Below are positions 37,003 through 46,252 of a stretch of 64,000 bases of DNA, piece by piece; the stretch's first letter is position 1; each line of letters begins with the position of its first letter. The stretch covers positions 1,302,001-1,366,000 of the forward strand of contig CP143429.1 of the NCBI GenBank assembly GCA_039636775.1, in the 5' to 3' direction. The position numbers were made by a program, and so were the translations under genes. Origin of the DNA: Micrococcaceae bacterium Sec5.8. Lineage in GTDB: Bacteria > Actinomycetota > Actinomycetes > Actinomycetales > Micrococcaceae. Under the pieces are notes generated by a model. The model did not search any database. It was not told the origin of the DNA and was given only the letters and a program-made list of their open reading frames with translations.

Positions 37003-37199
37003 GTGACTCCTCCGATGGGTGATCCGCGATAGCGGGTCTTGGCCGGACTATGTATCTTGCCGGGACTGGGTGAGCTGCCGGGGTTCGCGGCGTGGGGTTC
37101 CAGAGCAGATGGTGGAAGCGTTCAGGAAAAGCCGTCAACGCCCGCGCGTGCCGGCGGGGACGGAGTCGTTTCCCGGTGAGGGCGTTGCGTTTGCGGAAG

Positions 37200-37884
37200 G
37201 TTCCGGCGAGGGAGAGTTTGCCTGAGTATTGGATGGATCCGTAGCGGAAGAGGTGGACGGCGAAGCGGAGGATGAGGAACCCGATGACGAGGAACCCGAT
37301 GACGAGGGTGGCCTTGAGGGTGCTGAGGGTCCCGATGCCGTTGCGAAGCATGGCGGTCACGGGGGTCGAGAGCGGGAAGTACGTGAAGATCTGCACGATG
37401 GGTGCCCGGTGGTCCAAGAGGATAAGAGTCACGGCGAAGAAAGGGGACGAAAATCAGGGCCATGAGAGGGGTCCGAAGATCGTTCCGGCGTCTTTGGCGG
37501 TGGGCATGATCGCGCCGATCGCGACGAGACACCGGTGAAGTCCGTGAAGCCTCCGATGAGCAGCAGCGCTCCGACGATCATGGTCCATGGTTCGAAGCTG
37601 AGGTGGGAGAGGTCGACGTCGGGGAGGGCGAGTTTTTCCCGGAAGAAGAGGTAGCCGATGACGACGAGGGTCTGAAAGACCAGGATTTGGGCGAGGCTGA
37701 CCATGAAGCGGGCGATGACTTTGCCAACGATCAGTGTGGTGGGGTTCAGGGTGGTGAGGACCATTTCGGTGACCCGGTTCTCTTTTTCCTCCAAAGTCGA
37801 GTTGAGCATCTGGCTGGAGAGCAGAATGATCGAGACGTAGTCCTGAAGGTGTATCAGCGGACCGGCCGCGTCCCCCAACGTCAT
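37200..37884 (-). pseudogene. Broken ABC-2 type transporter permease (NatB-like)
   Basis: The C-terminal half of an ABC-2 permease is readable. It begins YVSIILLSSQMLNSTLEEKE and continues NRVTEMVLTTLNPTTLIVGK and FMVSLAQILVFQTLVVIGYL. After a frameshift near 37540 comes AIGAIMPTAKDAGTIFGP, then LMALIFVPF, and after another, VTLILLDHRAPIVQIFTYFP. The C-terminus is SIQYSGKLSL near 37205. The first half (about 200 residues) and the ATPase gene are missing. At least three frame changes and a 5' truncation make it non-functional. The exact right boundary is uncertain. Confidence 0.8.
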
Positions 37885-37958
37885 GCCCTCACTCTAACCG
37901 GGGTGCACAAGGGTGCCATGTGGCCCTGCCGCACGCTCCCGTGCCGTACCGTGAGCCC

Positions 37959-38144
37959 ATGGACTCTCCCCAAAGACCGCGGCTGCGGGTAGTCGCCTTC
38001 ATCGCTGCGGTGGTGCTCGGTACAACCGTGGTCATCGTCTTAACGCGCTGGGTGACTGGTTCCTGGTCCACCGGCGCGACGGCCGGAGTCATTGCCGGCA
38101 CACTGTCCGCAGCAATGTACCCGCTCCTGTTTCGCAAGCGCTGA
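37959..38144 (+). CDS. Small membrane protein
   Basis: The 61-residue ORF starts MDSPQRPRLRVVAFIAAVVL. It has two hydrophobic helices separated by a short hydrophilic turn (TRWVTGSWSTGA), ending in LLFRKR. I know of no family. A longer in-frame start lies 39 nt upstream without a ribosome binding site. It looks intact and has an ordinary topology for small actinobacterial membrane proteins. Confidence 0.45.
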   Translation: MDSPQRPRLRVVAFIAAVVLGTTVVIVLTRWVTGSWSTGATAGVIAGTLSAAMYPLLFRKR

Positions 38145-38198
38145 CCGCCCCTAACCAACGGAAGTCACGCCAATCCATTTTCCCGACCAGGGCGTGGT

Positions 38199-38633
38199 CT
38201 GACCGCAACCACGACCGGCACCGTCACGACCGGCACCGTCACGACCGGCACCGCTGAGCCCGTAGCCGCACCGGTTCTTCCCGCGGACGACAGGGCAGGC
38301 GACGGGTACAACTGGGTGGACACCCTCGAAGTCACGCCGTGGTTTGGGCTGCCGGGGCAGCGAAGGCTGGGACGCCGGATCCTGGCCCTGCATCATCTTC
38401 GCCGTCGCCCGCACCCGCGATGAGGACGGGAACTTGTTCGGCTATGGCACCTGCGTCGAAGGCGACGTCTCCACGCACTGGTTCCGGGCCCAGGTCCCTT
38501 GTTGAGAAGCGATCACCGCCGACGTGTTCTTCCACTGGGCATCCGGCCAGTCCCACGGTCCGGACAACCTCCCGCCACCGCCACCGACCTGCCGGACCCG
38601 GCTCGGAAGCTCTACCCCGGCTGGACAGACTAA
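38199..38633 (+). pseudogene. Frameshifted remnant of an unidentified protein
   Basis: Three consecutive frames give consistent protein-like text. The first is TGTVTTGTAEPVAAPVLPAD followed by DRAGDGYNWVDTLEVTPWFG. The second is GSEGWDAGSWPCIIFAVART followed by RDEDGNLFGYGTCVEGDVST and HWFRAQVPC-stop. The third is ITADVFFHWASGQSHGPDNL, and a final frame gives DLPDPARKLYPGWTD-stop. Three frame changes break it. It looks like an aromatic-rich cytoplasmic protein of unknown role. Confidence 0.6.
38211..38255 (+). repeat. Tandem 15-bp repeat (3 copies)
   Basis: ACGACCGGCACCGTC occurs at 38211 and 38226, and ACGACCGGCACCGCT at 38241. In the pseudogene frame it encodes TTGTV repeats. Confidence 0.85.
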
Positions 38634-38797
38634 AAGTGCTCCGGTGCTCCGGCCGGGACACCCGAAAGGTACACCGACATCCGTGGACACAGCATTGAGA
38701 TTCCTTCGCTTCGAAGAAGCTGACGAAGCGTGTGCTGTCGATTCCGTGTCTCCGGTGCCCCAGCAGCGGTGGGATCAGGATTGTCGGTGCCCCGGTT

Positions 38798-38803
38798 TAG
38801 TCT
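38798..38803 (+). promoter_or_regulatory. -10 hexamer TAGTCT of the leaderless 13E12 gene
   Basis: TAGTCT, then gaaggt (6 nt), then the GTG at 38810. Confidence 0.45.
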
Positions 38804-38809
38804 GAAGGT

Positions 38810-40657
38810 GTGAAGAGCGGGGAAGCTTTGAGCAGGGAGTGCGTGGAGGCGGTGGGTGCCGTTGCCGGCTCTGTTGCGGCGCTTGCCGCGATCTTCGGGG
38901 CGGACCTGCCCGGTGGGGGGCCGGGTTCCGCGGAGCCGGGCGGGGCGGGTGGGGATCTGTTGCGGGACGTCGCGGATGCGTGTCTGGAGGGGTTGGCTGA
39001 GGTGGCGCGGTTGGAGGCCCGGGCCGCGGCGGTGAAGGTCCGGTTGACCGGTGAGTATGTCCGGGCCGCGGAGGCACTGGCCCCGCCGGCGGTCTCGCCG
39101 CAGCAGCGCACCGCGTGGGAGATGGCGGTCGTGGCGGAGGTCGCGTGTGTGTTGACGGTCAGCGAACGTGCTGCCGGGGCTTTGATCTGCGAGTCCCGGG
39201 CACTGTGCTCGGGGTTGCCGTTGACTCTGGCGGCGTTGCAGGCCGGGGAGTTGTCCTGGCAGCACGCCCGGGTCATGGTCGGGGAGAGCACCGGCCTGGA
39301 CCGGGGAGGGACGGCCGGGCTGGAAGCGCATTTTTTGGATCCCGCGGCGCCGAACCCGGCCCGGGGCTGCCCGGCCGGGGAGCTTGTCCCGGGCCGGTTC
39401 CGGGCCAAAGCCCGGACCTGGCGTGAACGCCACCACCCGGTCAGTATCGAGGCCCGGCACGCGACCTGCGTCGGGGACCGGCGGGTGGAGTTCGTCCCGG
39501 ACCGGGATGGCATGGCCTGGTTCTCGGCCTACCTCCCGGCCGTGACCGCGTCCGCGGCCTGGGACCGGGCCACCACCGCCGCGCGCGCCCTTCAGGGCCC
39601 GGCCGAGACCAGGACCTTGACCCAGCTCCGCGCTGACATCACCGCGGCGTGGCTGCTGACGGGCGGGACAGATCGAACGGATGCCACGGGTGGAACGGAT
39701 GGAACGGATGGAACGGATGGAACGGGTGGAACGGGTGGGACGGGGACAGGGGGTGTGCCGTCGCCGCGGGCGCAGGTCCTGATCACCGTCCCGGTGCTCT
39801 CACTGCTCGGTCTTACCGGGGAACCGGCGGTGTTGGACGGGTACGGGCCGGTTCCGCCGTCGGTGGCCCGCCGCCTGGTCGCCGACGGGTCCGGGTCCTT
39901 TTACCGGGTCCTGACCGATCCCCGCGACGGGGCACCGTTGGAGATCGGCCGGAGCAGTTACCGGCTCACCACCTCCCAGCGGCAGTGGCTGCGGCTCCGG
40001 GACGGGAAGTGCCCCTTTCCAGGGTGTAACAATGCTTCCCTGGACAACGAAGCAGACCACCTGTTGGCCTGGGCCGACGGCGGCACCACCGGGATCACGA
40101 ACCTCGGCCAGCCCTGCCGCAAACACCACCGCCTCAAACACACCTCAGCCTGGACACCCACCGGGGCCAGCAAAAACCACCCGCCCGGATGGACCTCACC
40201 AATGGGACGGCGGTACCCCAGCGAATCCCAGGACTGGGAACCACCACCCTGGCCAGCCATCCTCGCAGCACTGACCCAGCCCCCGGACCGGGGCTCCCCG
40301 GCGGAGAAGACCCCGGACCGGCAAGCGGACCCGGGGCCGCCACTGGACAACGGCCAGGGCCGGACACCGCCCGCGGACGAGGAACACGACACGGACCTGG
40401 ACTGGAACCCGCCACCGGACCAGGAACACGACACGGACGTGGACTGGGACCCGCCACCAGACGAGAGACAGGGCTGGGACCCGCCCGCGGACGAGGAACA
40501 GGACACGGACGTGGATTGGAACCCGCCACCAGACAAGAACCCGGGCTGGGACCTGGACGCGGAGCTGGACTCGGGACTGCCGCCGGACCCCGGCCCGGAC
40601 CCCGACCAGGAACTCCCCGTCGACCCTCTACCCGCAAAGTACCAACCCGCGGCCTGA
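38810..40657 (+). CDS. 13E12-repeat family protein (DUF222) with C-terminal HNH nuclease domain
   Basis: The 615-residue protein has a DUF222 helical region (about residues 15-330). The HNH motif starts at Cys401 (CPFPGCNN), with EADHLLAWADGGTT and CRKHHRLKH as the His-Asn-His-type metal and catalytic residues. An acidic tail (about 475-615) repeats DTDVDWNPPPD-like units. A Thr-Asp-Gly repeat lies near 295-312 from a 9-bp DNA repeat. The family is multi-copy in actinobacteria, of unknown role. Several M. tuberculosis members carry SOS boxes, but I see none here. The large size suggests an intact copy. It could be a mobile-element-associated nuclease. Confidence 0.88.
   Translation: MKSGEALSRECVEAVGAVAGSVAALAAIFGADLPGGGPGSAEPGGAGGDLLRDVADACLEGLAEVARLEARAAAVKVRLTGEYVRAAEALAPPAVSPQQRTAWEMAVVAEVACVLTVSERAAGALICESRALCSGLPLTLAALQAGELSWQHARVMVGESTGLDRGGTAGLEAHFLDPAAPNPARGCPAGELVPGRFRAKARTWRERHHPVSIEARHATCVGDRRVEFVPDRDGMAWFSAYLPAVTASAAWDRATTAARALQGPAETRTLTQLRADITAAWLLTGGTDRTDATGGTDGTDGTDGTGGTGGTGTGGVPSPRAQVLITVPVLSLLGLTGEPAVLDGYGPVPPSVARRLVADGSGSFYRVLTDPRDGAPLEIGRSSYRLTTSQRQWLRLRDGKCPFPGCNNASLDNEADHLLAWADGGTTGITNLGQPCRKHHRLKHTSAWTPTGASKNHPPGWTSPMGRRYPSESQDWEPPPWPAILAALTQPPDRGSPAEKTPDRQADPGPPLDNGQGRTPPADEEHDTDLDWNPPPDQEHDTDVDWDPPPDERQGWDPPADEEQDTDVDWNPPPDKNPGWDLDAELDSGLPPDPGPDPDQELPVDPLPAKYQPAA
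39691..39744 (+). repeat. Tandem 9-bp repeat (6 copies) in the 13E12 gene
   Basis: TGGAACGGA three times, TGGAACGGG twice and TGGGACGGG once, encoding a Thr-Asp/Gly-Gly run. The unit keeps the frame, so copy number can vary without loss of function. Confidence 0.9.
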
Positions 40658-40699
40658 AAGGACCCTCGGCGAGCACGTGGAGAAAAGAATCCCCCGAGT

Positions 40700-42085
40700 T
40701 TAGTCGCTGCCTGGCAAGGGTGGCAGCGCTTCCTGATACAACCACGGGTGAAGGAGAGTTTCGGTGTCGAGCCCGGTCGCATGGTCAGCGGTAAGGATGA
40801 ACTGCGCCGTCGAGACAGAGCCATGACGGTTCTGGCCGGCCCAGTCGTGGAGCAGGGAGAAAAATGCCAGGTCGCCGCAGCGCAGGCGCAGGGCATGCAG
40901 TGCCAAGGCGCCGCGTTTATAGACGCGGTCATCGAACATGAGCTCCGGTCCAGGGTCGCCCACCAGCAAGTCCTGCTTGCCGGCCTTGAGTTTCCGCCAC
41001 GCACCTGCCGCGCGGCGCGCCACAGACATAATGCCGGCTTCCTCGGACCAGATCCATTCCGCGTAGCAGGCGAATCCCTCGTGGAGCCAGATGTCCTTCC
41101 ATGAGGCCGCCGTCAGCGAATTGCCGAACCACTGATGGGACAATTCATGGGCAATGAGCCGCTGGGACTCCCAGTCCTGCGTCAAGTGGTTGGGACCGAA
41201 GATGGACAGGCTTTGCGCTTCCAATGGGATTTCCAGGTCGTCCCCGGTCACCACGGCCGTGTATTCCGAAAAGGGGTAGGGCCCGAAACAATCGATGAAG
41301 GTGCGCATCATCTCGGGTTGTCGCGTCAGCCCCGCGCGGGCCATATCCGCCAGCACCGCCGGAACGGCCGCATACTGCGGTACGTGGGATTCCGGATGGC
41401 CGGGATTGAGCACCAGGAGTTCATAGCGGCCGATTTGTACTGTGGCGAGGTAGGTGGACATGGGCTCGGTTTGCTCATAGATCCAGGTCTCGCGGCTCGA
41501 CCGGCTGGTACGGGAGACCAGGAGGCCATTGCACACGGCCCGGTAGTTGGCGTCGGTGGTCACCGAAATCCGGTAGCTTGCCTTGTCCAGCGGGTGGTCG
41601 TTGCAGGGAAACCAGGACGGCGCGCCGTTGGGCTGCCCGGCCACGAGCACCCCGTCGGTCAGTTCTTCCCAGCCCACTTCGCCCCACAAACCCCGGCGGG
41701 GAGAAGGGTTGCCCTCGTAGCGGATATCCAGGATGAAGTCCTCGCCCGGGAGCAATGCGGCCTCGGGAACCACGACGAGCTGGTCGGCCCGGTGGCTGAA
41801 CTTTCGAACCTTTCGGCCGCCGAGCTGAATCTTCGTGGCCCGGAGCCCGGTCAGATCCAGGACGATGGCCGACGTCGGCCGCTGGGTCACGCCGTGGACC
41901 ACAGCGCGCCCGTTCAGGCGGTTGCTGCTGAGCTTATAGTCCAGCTCGATTTCATAACGGGTAACACGGTAGGCGTCGGTGCCATGCCCTGGCAAGTAAG
42001 GATCCGGAGAGACGGCGGGTTGATCGGAGGACGGGAGTCCTCCGGTGCCAGCGGCAGCGGTGGAACTCTGGGGGCTGGAACTCAT
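40700..42085 (-). CDS. M1-family metallopeptidase
   Basis: Zinc aminopeptidase of the gluzincin M1 type. The 461-residue protein has HELSHQWFGNS followed by exactly 18 residues and the Glu of LHEGFACYAEW (HExxH-x18-E). The N-terminal beta domain precedes the catalytic domain, and no signal peptide is seen. At 461 aa it is roughly half the size of aminopeptidase N, lacking the C-terminal helical domain. I chose the ATG at 42085 (MSSSPQSSTA) rather than an upstream in-frame one. It begins 44 nt after the synthetase stop on the same strand, so co-transcription is likely. It may trim or hydrolyse the synthetase product. Confidence 0.88.
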   Translation of the reverse strand: MSSSPQSSTAAAGTGGLPSSDQPAVSPDPYLPGHGTDAYRVTRYEIELDYKLSSNRLNGRAVVHGVTQRPTSAIVLDLTGLRATKIQLGGRKVRKFSHRADQLVVVPEAALLPGEDFILDIRYEGNPSPRRGLWGEVGWEELTDGVLVAGQPNGAPSWFPCNDHPLDKASYRISVTTDANYRAVCNGLLVSRTSRSSRETWIYEQTEPMSTYLATVQIGRYELLVLNPGHPESHVPQYAAVPAVLADMARAGLTRQPEMMRTFIDCFGPYPFSEYTAVVTGDDLEIPLEAQSLSIFGPNHLTQDWESQRLIAHELSHQWFGNSLTAASWKDIWLHEGFACYAEWIWSEEAGIMSVARRAAGAWRKLKAGKQDLLVGDPGPELMFDDRVYKRGALALHALRLRCGDLAFFSLLHDWAGQNRHGSVSTAQFILTADHATGLDTETLLHPWLYQEALPPLPGSD

Positions 42086-42129
42086 CGAGGGACCTTCGGG
42101 ATTGCAGGAGCGTATTGGGTTGGGGCTGG

Positions 42130-45100
42130 CTACTTCGACGTGGGGGATGGCGCAGCAGGCCCACCCCACGGACTGACCGGATTACCCATCCAGTACGTCC
42201 CGGCGGGCACCGTCTCACCCCGCATCACGAGGGACGCCGGGCCCACCGTGCCGCCCTTGCCGATCCGGGCCTGCGGAAGGATCACTCCGTGCGGGCCCAT
42301 CGTTGCCCCATCTTCGAGCGTAACAGTGTCAATGCTCATCACGCGGTCGTGGAACAAATGGGTCTGGACGACGCAGCCCCGGTTGACCGTGGAGTTCTTC
42401 CCCAGGGTCACGAGGTCTGCTTCGGGCAGCCAATAGCTTTCGCACCAGGTGCCGGCGCCGATCTTTGCGCCGAGGGCCCGGAGCCACCAGACCAAGGCCG
42501 GTGTTCCGGTGGCGGAGCGGGCGAACCAGGGGGCGCTGACCATTTCGATGAACGTGTCAACCACCTCGTTGCGCCAGATGAAAGAGCTCCACAGCGTGTG
42601 CTCGCCGGGTTTGATGCGTCCCACCAGCAACCATTTCGCTACGACGGCGCTGCCGGCAGCCACGGCGCCGGCGATCAGGACCACGACGCCGCCCAAGAGT
42701 GCCGCGACGCCGTAATTGGAGACCGCGGCAAGCCAATCGAGGGCAATCAAGACGCCGGCCGCGATCGCAACCGTCGCCACGACCGGGACGAAGCGGCACA
42801 GTTCCCACAGCGCGCGGGCGATCTTTAGTTTCCGTGGCGGCTGGTACGTCCTGGTGTCATCGGAGGCGATGGCGGTGCGCCGGAGCCGGACCGGCGGGCT
42901 GCCCAACCAGGAAGTCCCGGACTTCGATTTTGCCGGGGTAGCGGAAAGCACTGCCACCAGGGAGTTCTTGGGCACACTGCGTCCGGCCGCGGTCATCCCG
43001 GAGTTGCCGAGGAACGAGCGTTTGCCGATCTTGGCGGGGGCGATCCGCAACCACCCGCCGTCGAGTTCGTAGGTGGCCACCATGGTGTCGTCGGCAAGGA
43101 ATGCGCCCTCGCCCACCGTGGTCATCTTCGGGATCAGCAGAACAGTTGACGCTTCCACGTTTTTGCCGATTCTGGCGCCGAGCAGACGCAGCCAAACAGG
43201 CGTGAAGAGGCTGGCATAGATGGGAAAGAGCAGGTCTCGGGCCATGTCCAGCACCCGCTCGGTCGCCCAGACCTGCCAGCCGATCCTGCTGCGCACCCGG
43301 TAGTAGCCTTCGGCCAGCCCCGCGCCGAGAAGTCGGGTGGTGGCAAGGATCAGCACAAGGTTTAAAAGGAACCAGACCAGGGCTGCCGGCGGCAGAGACA
43401 GCAGGACCTGGGGGAGCGCGGCCGTCAGTGATTCGCTGCCCCGGATGAACGCGAAGACCACAGAAGCTGCCCCGGCAGCGGACAGAAAGGGGATCAGGGC
43501 CAGGGCGGCGGAGGCGGTGGCGAAGCCGGCGAACCAGAGCCGGCCGATCAGCGGATTCTCCGGGGGAGTGTCCGGCCAGGTGTGCTTGGCTTTGCCCCGC
43601 CGCTCAGCGGGAGACCCCGACACGAGTTGGCCGGCCTTCACCTTGCCCAGCACGGCCGATCCGGCGGCCACCTGGGCCCCGGCTCCGATGGTGGCACCGG
43701 GCATCAGAGTGCTGCGGCTGCCGACCGCAGCGCCGGGCCCGATGTGGATGGCGCCGATGTGGACGATGTCGCCGTCGATCCACCAGCCGGAAAGATCGAC
43801 TTCAGGTTCAATGTTGCAACCGCTGCCAAGCGAGAGCAGGCCGGTAACGGGAGGCAGTGAGTGGAGCTGGACGTTGTGGCCGATTTTCGCCCCGAGGGCC
43901 CGGGCGTAATAGGGCACCCAGGGGGCGCTGGCCAGGCTGACCGCGCCTGCCAGGTCCTGGATCTGCTCCGCCAGCCAGAGGCGGAGATGCACCCGGCCGG
44001 AGCGTGGGTAGGCTCCCGGGACCACCCCGCGGAGCAGTAGGCGGGCGGCGGAGACGGAGATCAGCATCCGGCCGGCAGGGCTGACGAAAACGAGCCAGGA
44101 GGCCGCGACCCACCACCAGGACACGGTGGGCGCAGCCGTGAAACCGGCAAAGGAGAAGAGCAGGTTGTTAGCAGCCATGAGATATGTCAGCCAGCGCATG
44201 CCTACCAGGAGGTGCAACGGTATGCCCATGAGCGTCTGAAAGACCTGCGATTTGCGGGCCGTGGGCCGGACTGTGCGCTCCGGGACCGGAACCAGTCCTC
44301 CGTCGGGCAGCGACTGTCGCGCGGTGTCGATGAGCGCCCCGACCCGGGGGGTCGCGTAAATGTCCGCAACCGTGATGGTGGGAAAGCGCACGCGAAGGGC
44401 GGACACAAGCTGCGCAGCGGCCAGCGACCCGCCCCCGTAGGCGAAGAAGTCGGCGTCGAGGCTGGACACCGCATTCCCCAGCACCGCGCTCCACTGCTCC
44501 ACGATCCACGAGGCATCCTCAGGAAGGTTCAACGGGGCCGCATCGGCGCCGGCAGCGCCGGCGCCGGCCAGCGGCCACGGCAGCGCACGGCGGTCCACCT
44601 TGCCGCTGGTCTTGGTGGGCAGCGAATCAACGACTGTCAGCAGCGGGATGAGCGCAGCCGGCAGGCTTTCACCGAGGGCTTCCCGGGCGGCGGCCAGATC
44701 GAGCCCGCGTCCCTCTGCCGCTGCGAGGTATCCGACGAGGATCTGGTTGCCGGCCGCCGTTGTCTGCACCGTCGCCGCCGCGCCGGCGACATCAGGCAGA
44801 GCCTGCAGGGCGGCATCGATCTCGCCCAACTCAATCCGGCGTCCACCGAGCTTGACCTGCTCATCGGCGCGGCCCTGGAAAATCAGCCCCTCAGCTTCAT
44901 AGCGGACCAGGTCTCCGGAGCGGTACGCACGGGTCCAGCCCAGCGACGGCATGGGGGCATATTTCTCGGCGTCCTTCGCCGGGTCCAGGTACCGGGCCAG
45001 GCCAACGCCGCCAATGATCAGTTCACCGATCTCGCCTTCGCCGACAGGTACGGCGTTGGCGTCGACGACGGCGAGGTCCCAGCCGTCCAGGGGAAGGCCG

Positions 45101-46095
45101 ATCCTGATCGGACCGGGACCGCCCATCCGGGCGGCGCAGGCGACGACTGTGGCCTCGGTGGGTCCGTACGTGTTCCAGACCTCGCGACCCTCGACGGCCA
45201 GCCGTTCGGTGAGCTCCGGCGGGCAGGCTTCCCCGCCGAAGATGAGCAGGCGGACGCTCTCCAGAGCCTCTACCGGCCAGAGAGCGGCGAGGGTGGGCAC
45301 AGTGGAGACGACCGTGATGCCGTGGCTGATCAGCCACGGGCCGAGGTCCATGCCCGTCCGGACGAGGGCCCGCGGCGCCGGCACAAGGCAGGCGCCGTAC
45401 CGCCAGGCGAGCCACATCTCCTCACAGGAGGCGTCGAAAGCAACGGACAGTCCAGCCAGGACACGGTCCTGCGGGCCGATCGGATCGTCCTGGAGGAAAA
45501 GCCGGGCCTCGGCGTCAACGAAGGCTGCCGAGGACCGGTGCCGCACCGCGACGCCCTTGGGGGTCCCCGTGGACCCGGACGTGAAGATCACCCAGGCGTC
45601 GTCCTCCGGGCCGGGGAGCCGGGGAGCGGGAAACGGGCGGGGGCGCAAGCTGTTCGTCACGATCTCGCCGCCGCGCAGGACACCGGCCACCCTCGCCTCA
45701 CCGAAGACGAGTTTGGCCCGTTCATTGGGATCATCGGCGTCCACCGGGACATAGGCCGCCCCAACCATCAGGATGGCCAGGATGGAGACGTAGAGCAGGT
45801 TGGAGCCGGACGGAATCCGGACGCCGATCTTGTCGCCCGCTCCCAGGCCGGCGGCGTGGAGCTCCCGCGCCTTGGCCCGGACCGCTACCAACAGCTGGGC
45901 ATAACTGAGCGACTGATGCCCGTCATCGAGCGCAGAGGCATCCGGGAAACGCCCGGCCGTGTCCTTCAGGATGTCAACGAGCGTCCGCTCCGGCGGCGTC
46001 GCCAGGGTGCCCGCAAGCTGCGCCTGGAAGGCCGCTCCGGCAGTGGCAGCAGCCCGCGGAAGGTCGCTGTGCTGGGTTTGTTGTTGCTCAGTCAC
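42130..46095 (-). CDS. Pls/PosA-family non-ribosomal peptide synthetase
   Basis: The 1321-residue membrane synthetase has three parts. The adenylation domain (about 40-510) has FTSGSTGTPKGVAVRH, NTYGPTEATVVACA, GRADEQVKLGGRRIELGEID and TKTSGKVDRRALPW. A carrier domain (about 535-600) has the phosphopantetheine serine in FFAYGGGSLAAAQLV. The last 700 residues alternate TM segments with three hexapeptide-repeat (LbH) blocks, e.g. GAIHIGPGAAVGSRSTLMPG, GARIGKNVEAST and GPHGVILPQARIGKGGTVGP. This A-T-membrane-triple-condensing layout matches epsilon-poly-L-lysine synthetase (Pls), which is also about 1.3 kb in residues. The amino acid polymerised cannot be told. No termination or release domain is present, as in Pls. 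Confidence 0.9.
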   Translation of the reverse strand: MTEQQQTQHSDLPRAAATAGAAFQAQLAGTLATPPERTLVDILKDTAGRFPDASALDDGHQSLSYAQLLVAVRAKARELHAAGLGAGDKIGVRIPSGSNLLYVSILAILMVGAAYVPVDADDPNERAKLVFGEARVAGVLRGGEIVTNSLRPRPFPAPRLPGPEDDAWVIFTSGSTGTPKGVAVRHRSSAAFVDAEARLFLQDDPIGPQDRVLAGLSVAFDASCEEMWLAWRYGACLVPAPRALVRTGMDLGPWLISHGITVVSTVPTLAALWPVEALESVRLLIFGGEACPPELTERLAVEGREVWNTYGPTEATVVACAARMGGPGPIRIGLPLDGWDLAVVDANAVPVGEGEIGELIIGGVGLARYLDPAKDAEKYAPMPSLGWTRAYRSGDLVRYEAEGLIFQGRADEQVKLGGRRIELGEIDAALQALPDVAGAAATVQTTAAGNQILVGYLAAAEGRGLDLAAAREALGESLPAALIPLLTVVDSLPTKTSGKVDRRALPWPLAGAGAAGADAAPLNLPEDASWIVEQWSAVLGNAVSSLDADFFAYGGGSLAAAQLVSALRVRFPTITVADIYATPRVGALIDTARQSLPDGGLVPVPERTVRPTARKSQVFQTLMGIPLHLLVGMRWLTYLMAANNLLFSFAGFTAAPTVSWWWVAASWLVFVSPAGRMLISVSAARLLLRGVVPGAYPRSGRVHLRLWLAEQIQDLAGAVSLASAPWVPYYARALGAKIGHNVQLHSLPPVTGLLSLGSGCNIEPEVDLSGWWIDGDIVHIGAIHIGPGAAVGSRSTLMPGATIGAGAQVAAGSAVLGKVKAGQLVSGSPAERRGKAKHTWPDTPPENPLIGRLWFAGFATASAALALIPFLSAAGAASVVFAFIRGSESLTAALPQVLLSLPPAALVWFLLNLVLILATTRLLGAGLAEGYYRVRSRIGWQVWATERVLDMARDLLFPIYASLFTPVWLRLLGARIGKNVEASTVLLIPKMTTVGEGAFLADDTMVATYELDGGWLRIAPAKIGKRSFLGNSGMTAAGRSVPKNSLVAVLSATPAKSKSGTSWLGSPPVRLRRTAIASDDTRTYQPPRKLKIARALWELCRFVPVVATVAIAAGVLIALDWLAAVSNYGVAALLGGVVVLIAGAVAAGSAVVAKWLLVGRIKPGEHTLWSSFIWRNEVVDTFIEMVSAPWFARSATGTPALVWWLRALGAKIGAGTWCESYWLPEADLVTLGKNSTVNRGCVVQTHLFHDRVMSIDTVTLEDGATMGPHGVILPQARIGKGGTVGPASLVMRGETVPAGTYWMGNPVSPWGGPAAPSPTSK

Positions 46096-46252
46096 GGGGA
46101 AATCGTCTCCGGCTTAGGTGAACGGAAGGTTATCCGGCGTCGCACGTGCGTTAACGGTGCCGCTCGTGTGTTAATACCGTGCGTCGGCCCGGACGAACGC
46201 ACCAGAGTCCCATTATGTGCCTGGAATCTCAGGCGCGGACCCGGGGACCGGT

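Noticed and set aside
38700-38809. SOS box upstream of the 13E12 gene
   Set aside because: Looked for because relatives have one; no TCGAAC-N4-GTTCGA-like site occurs here.
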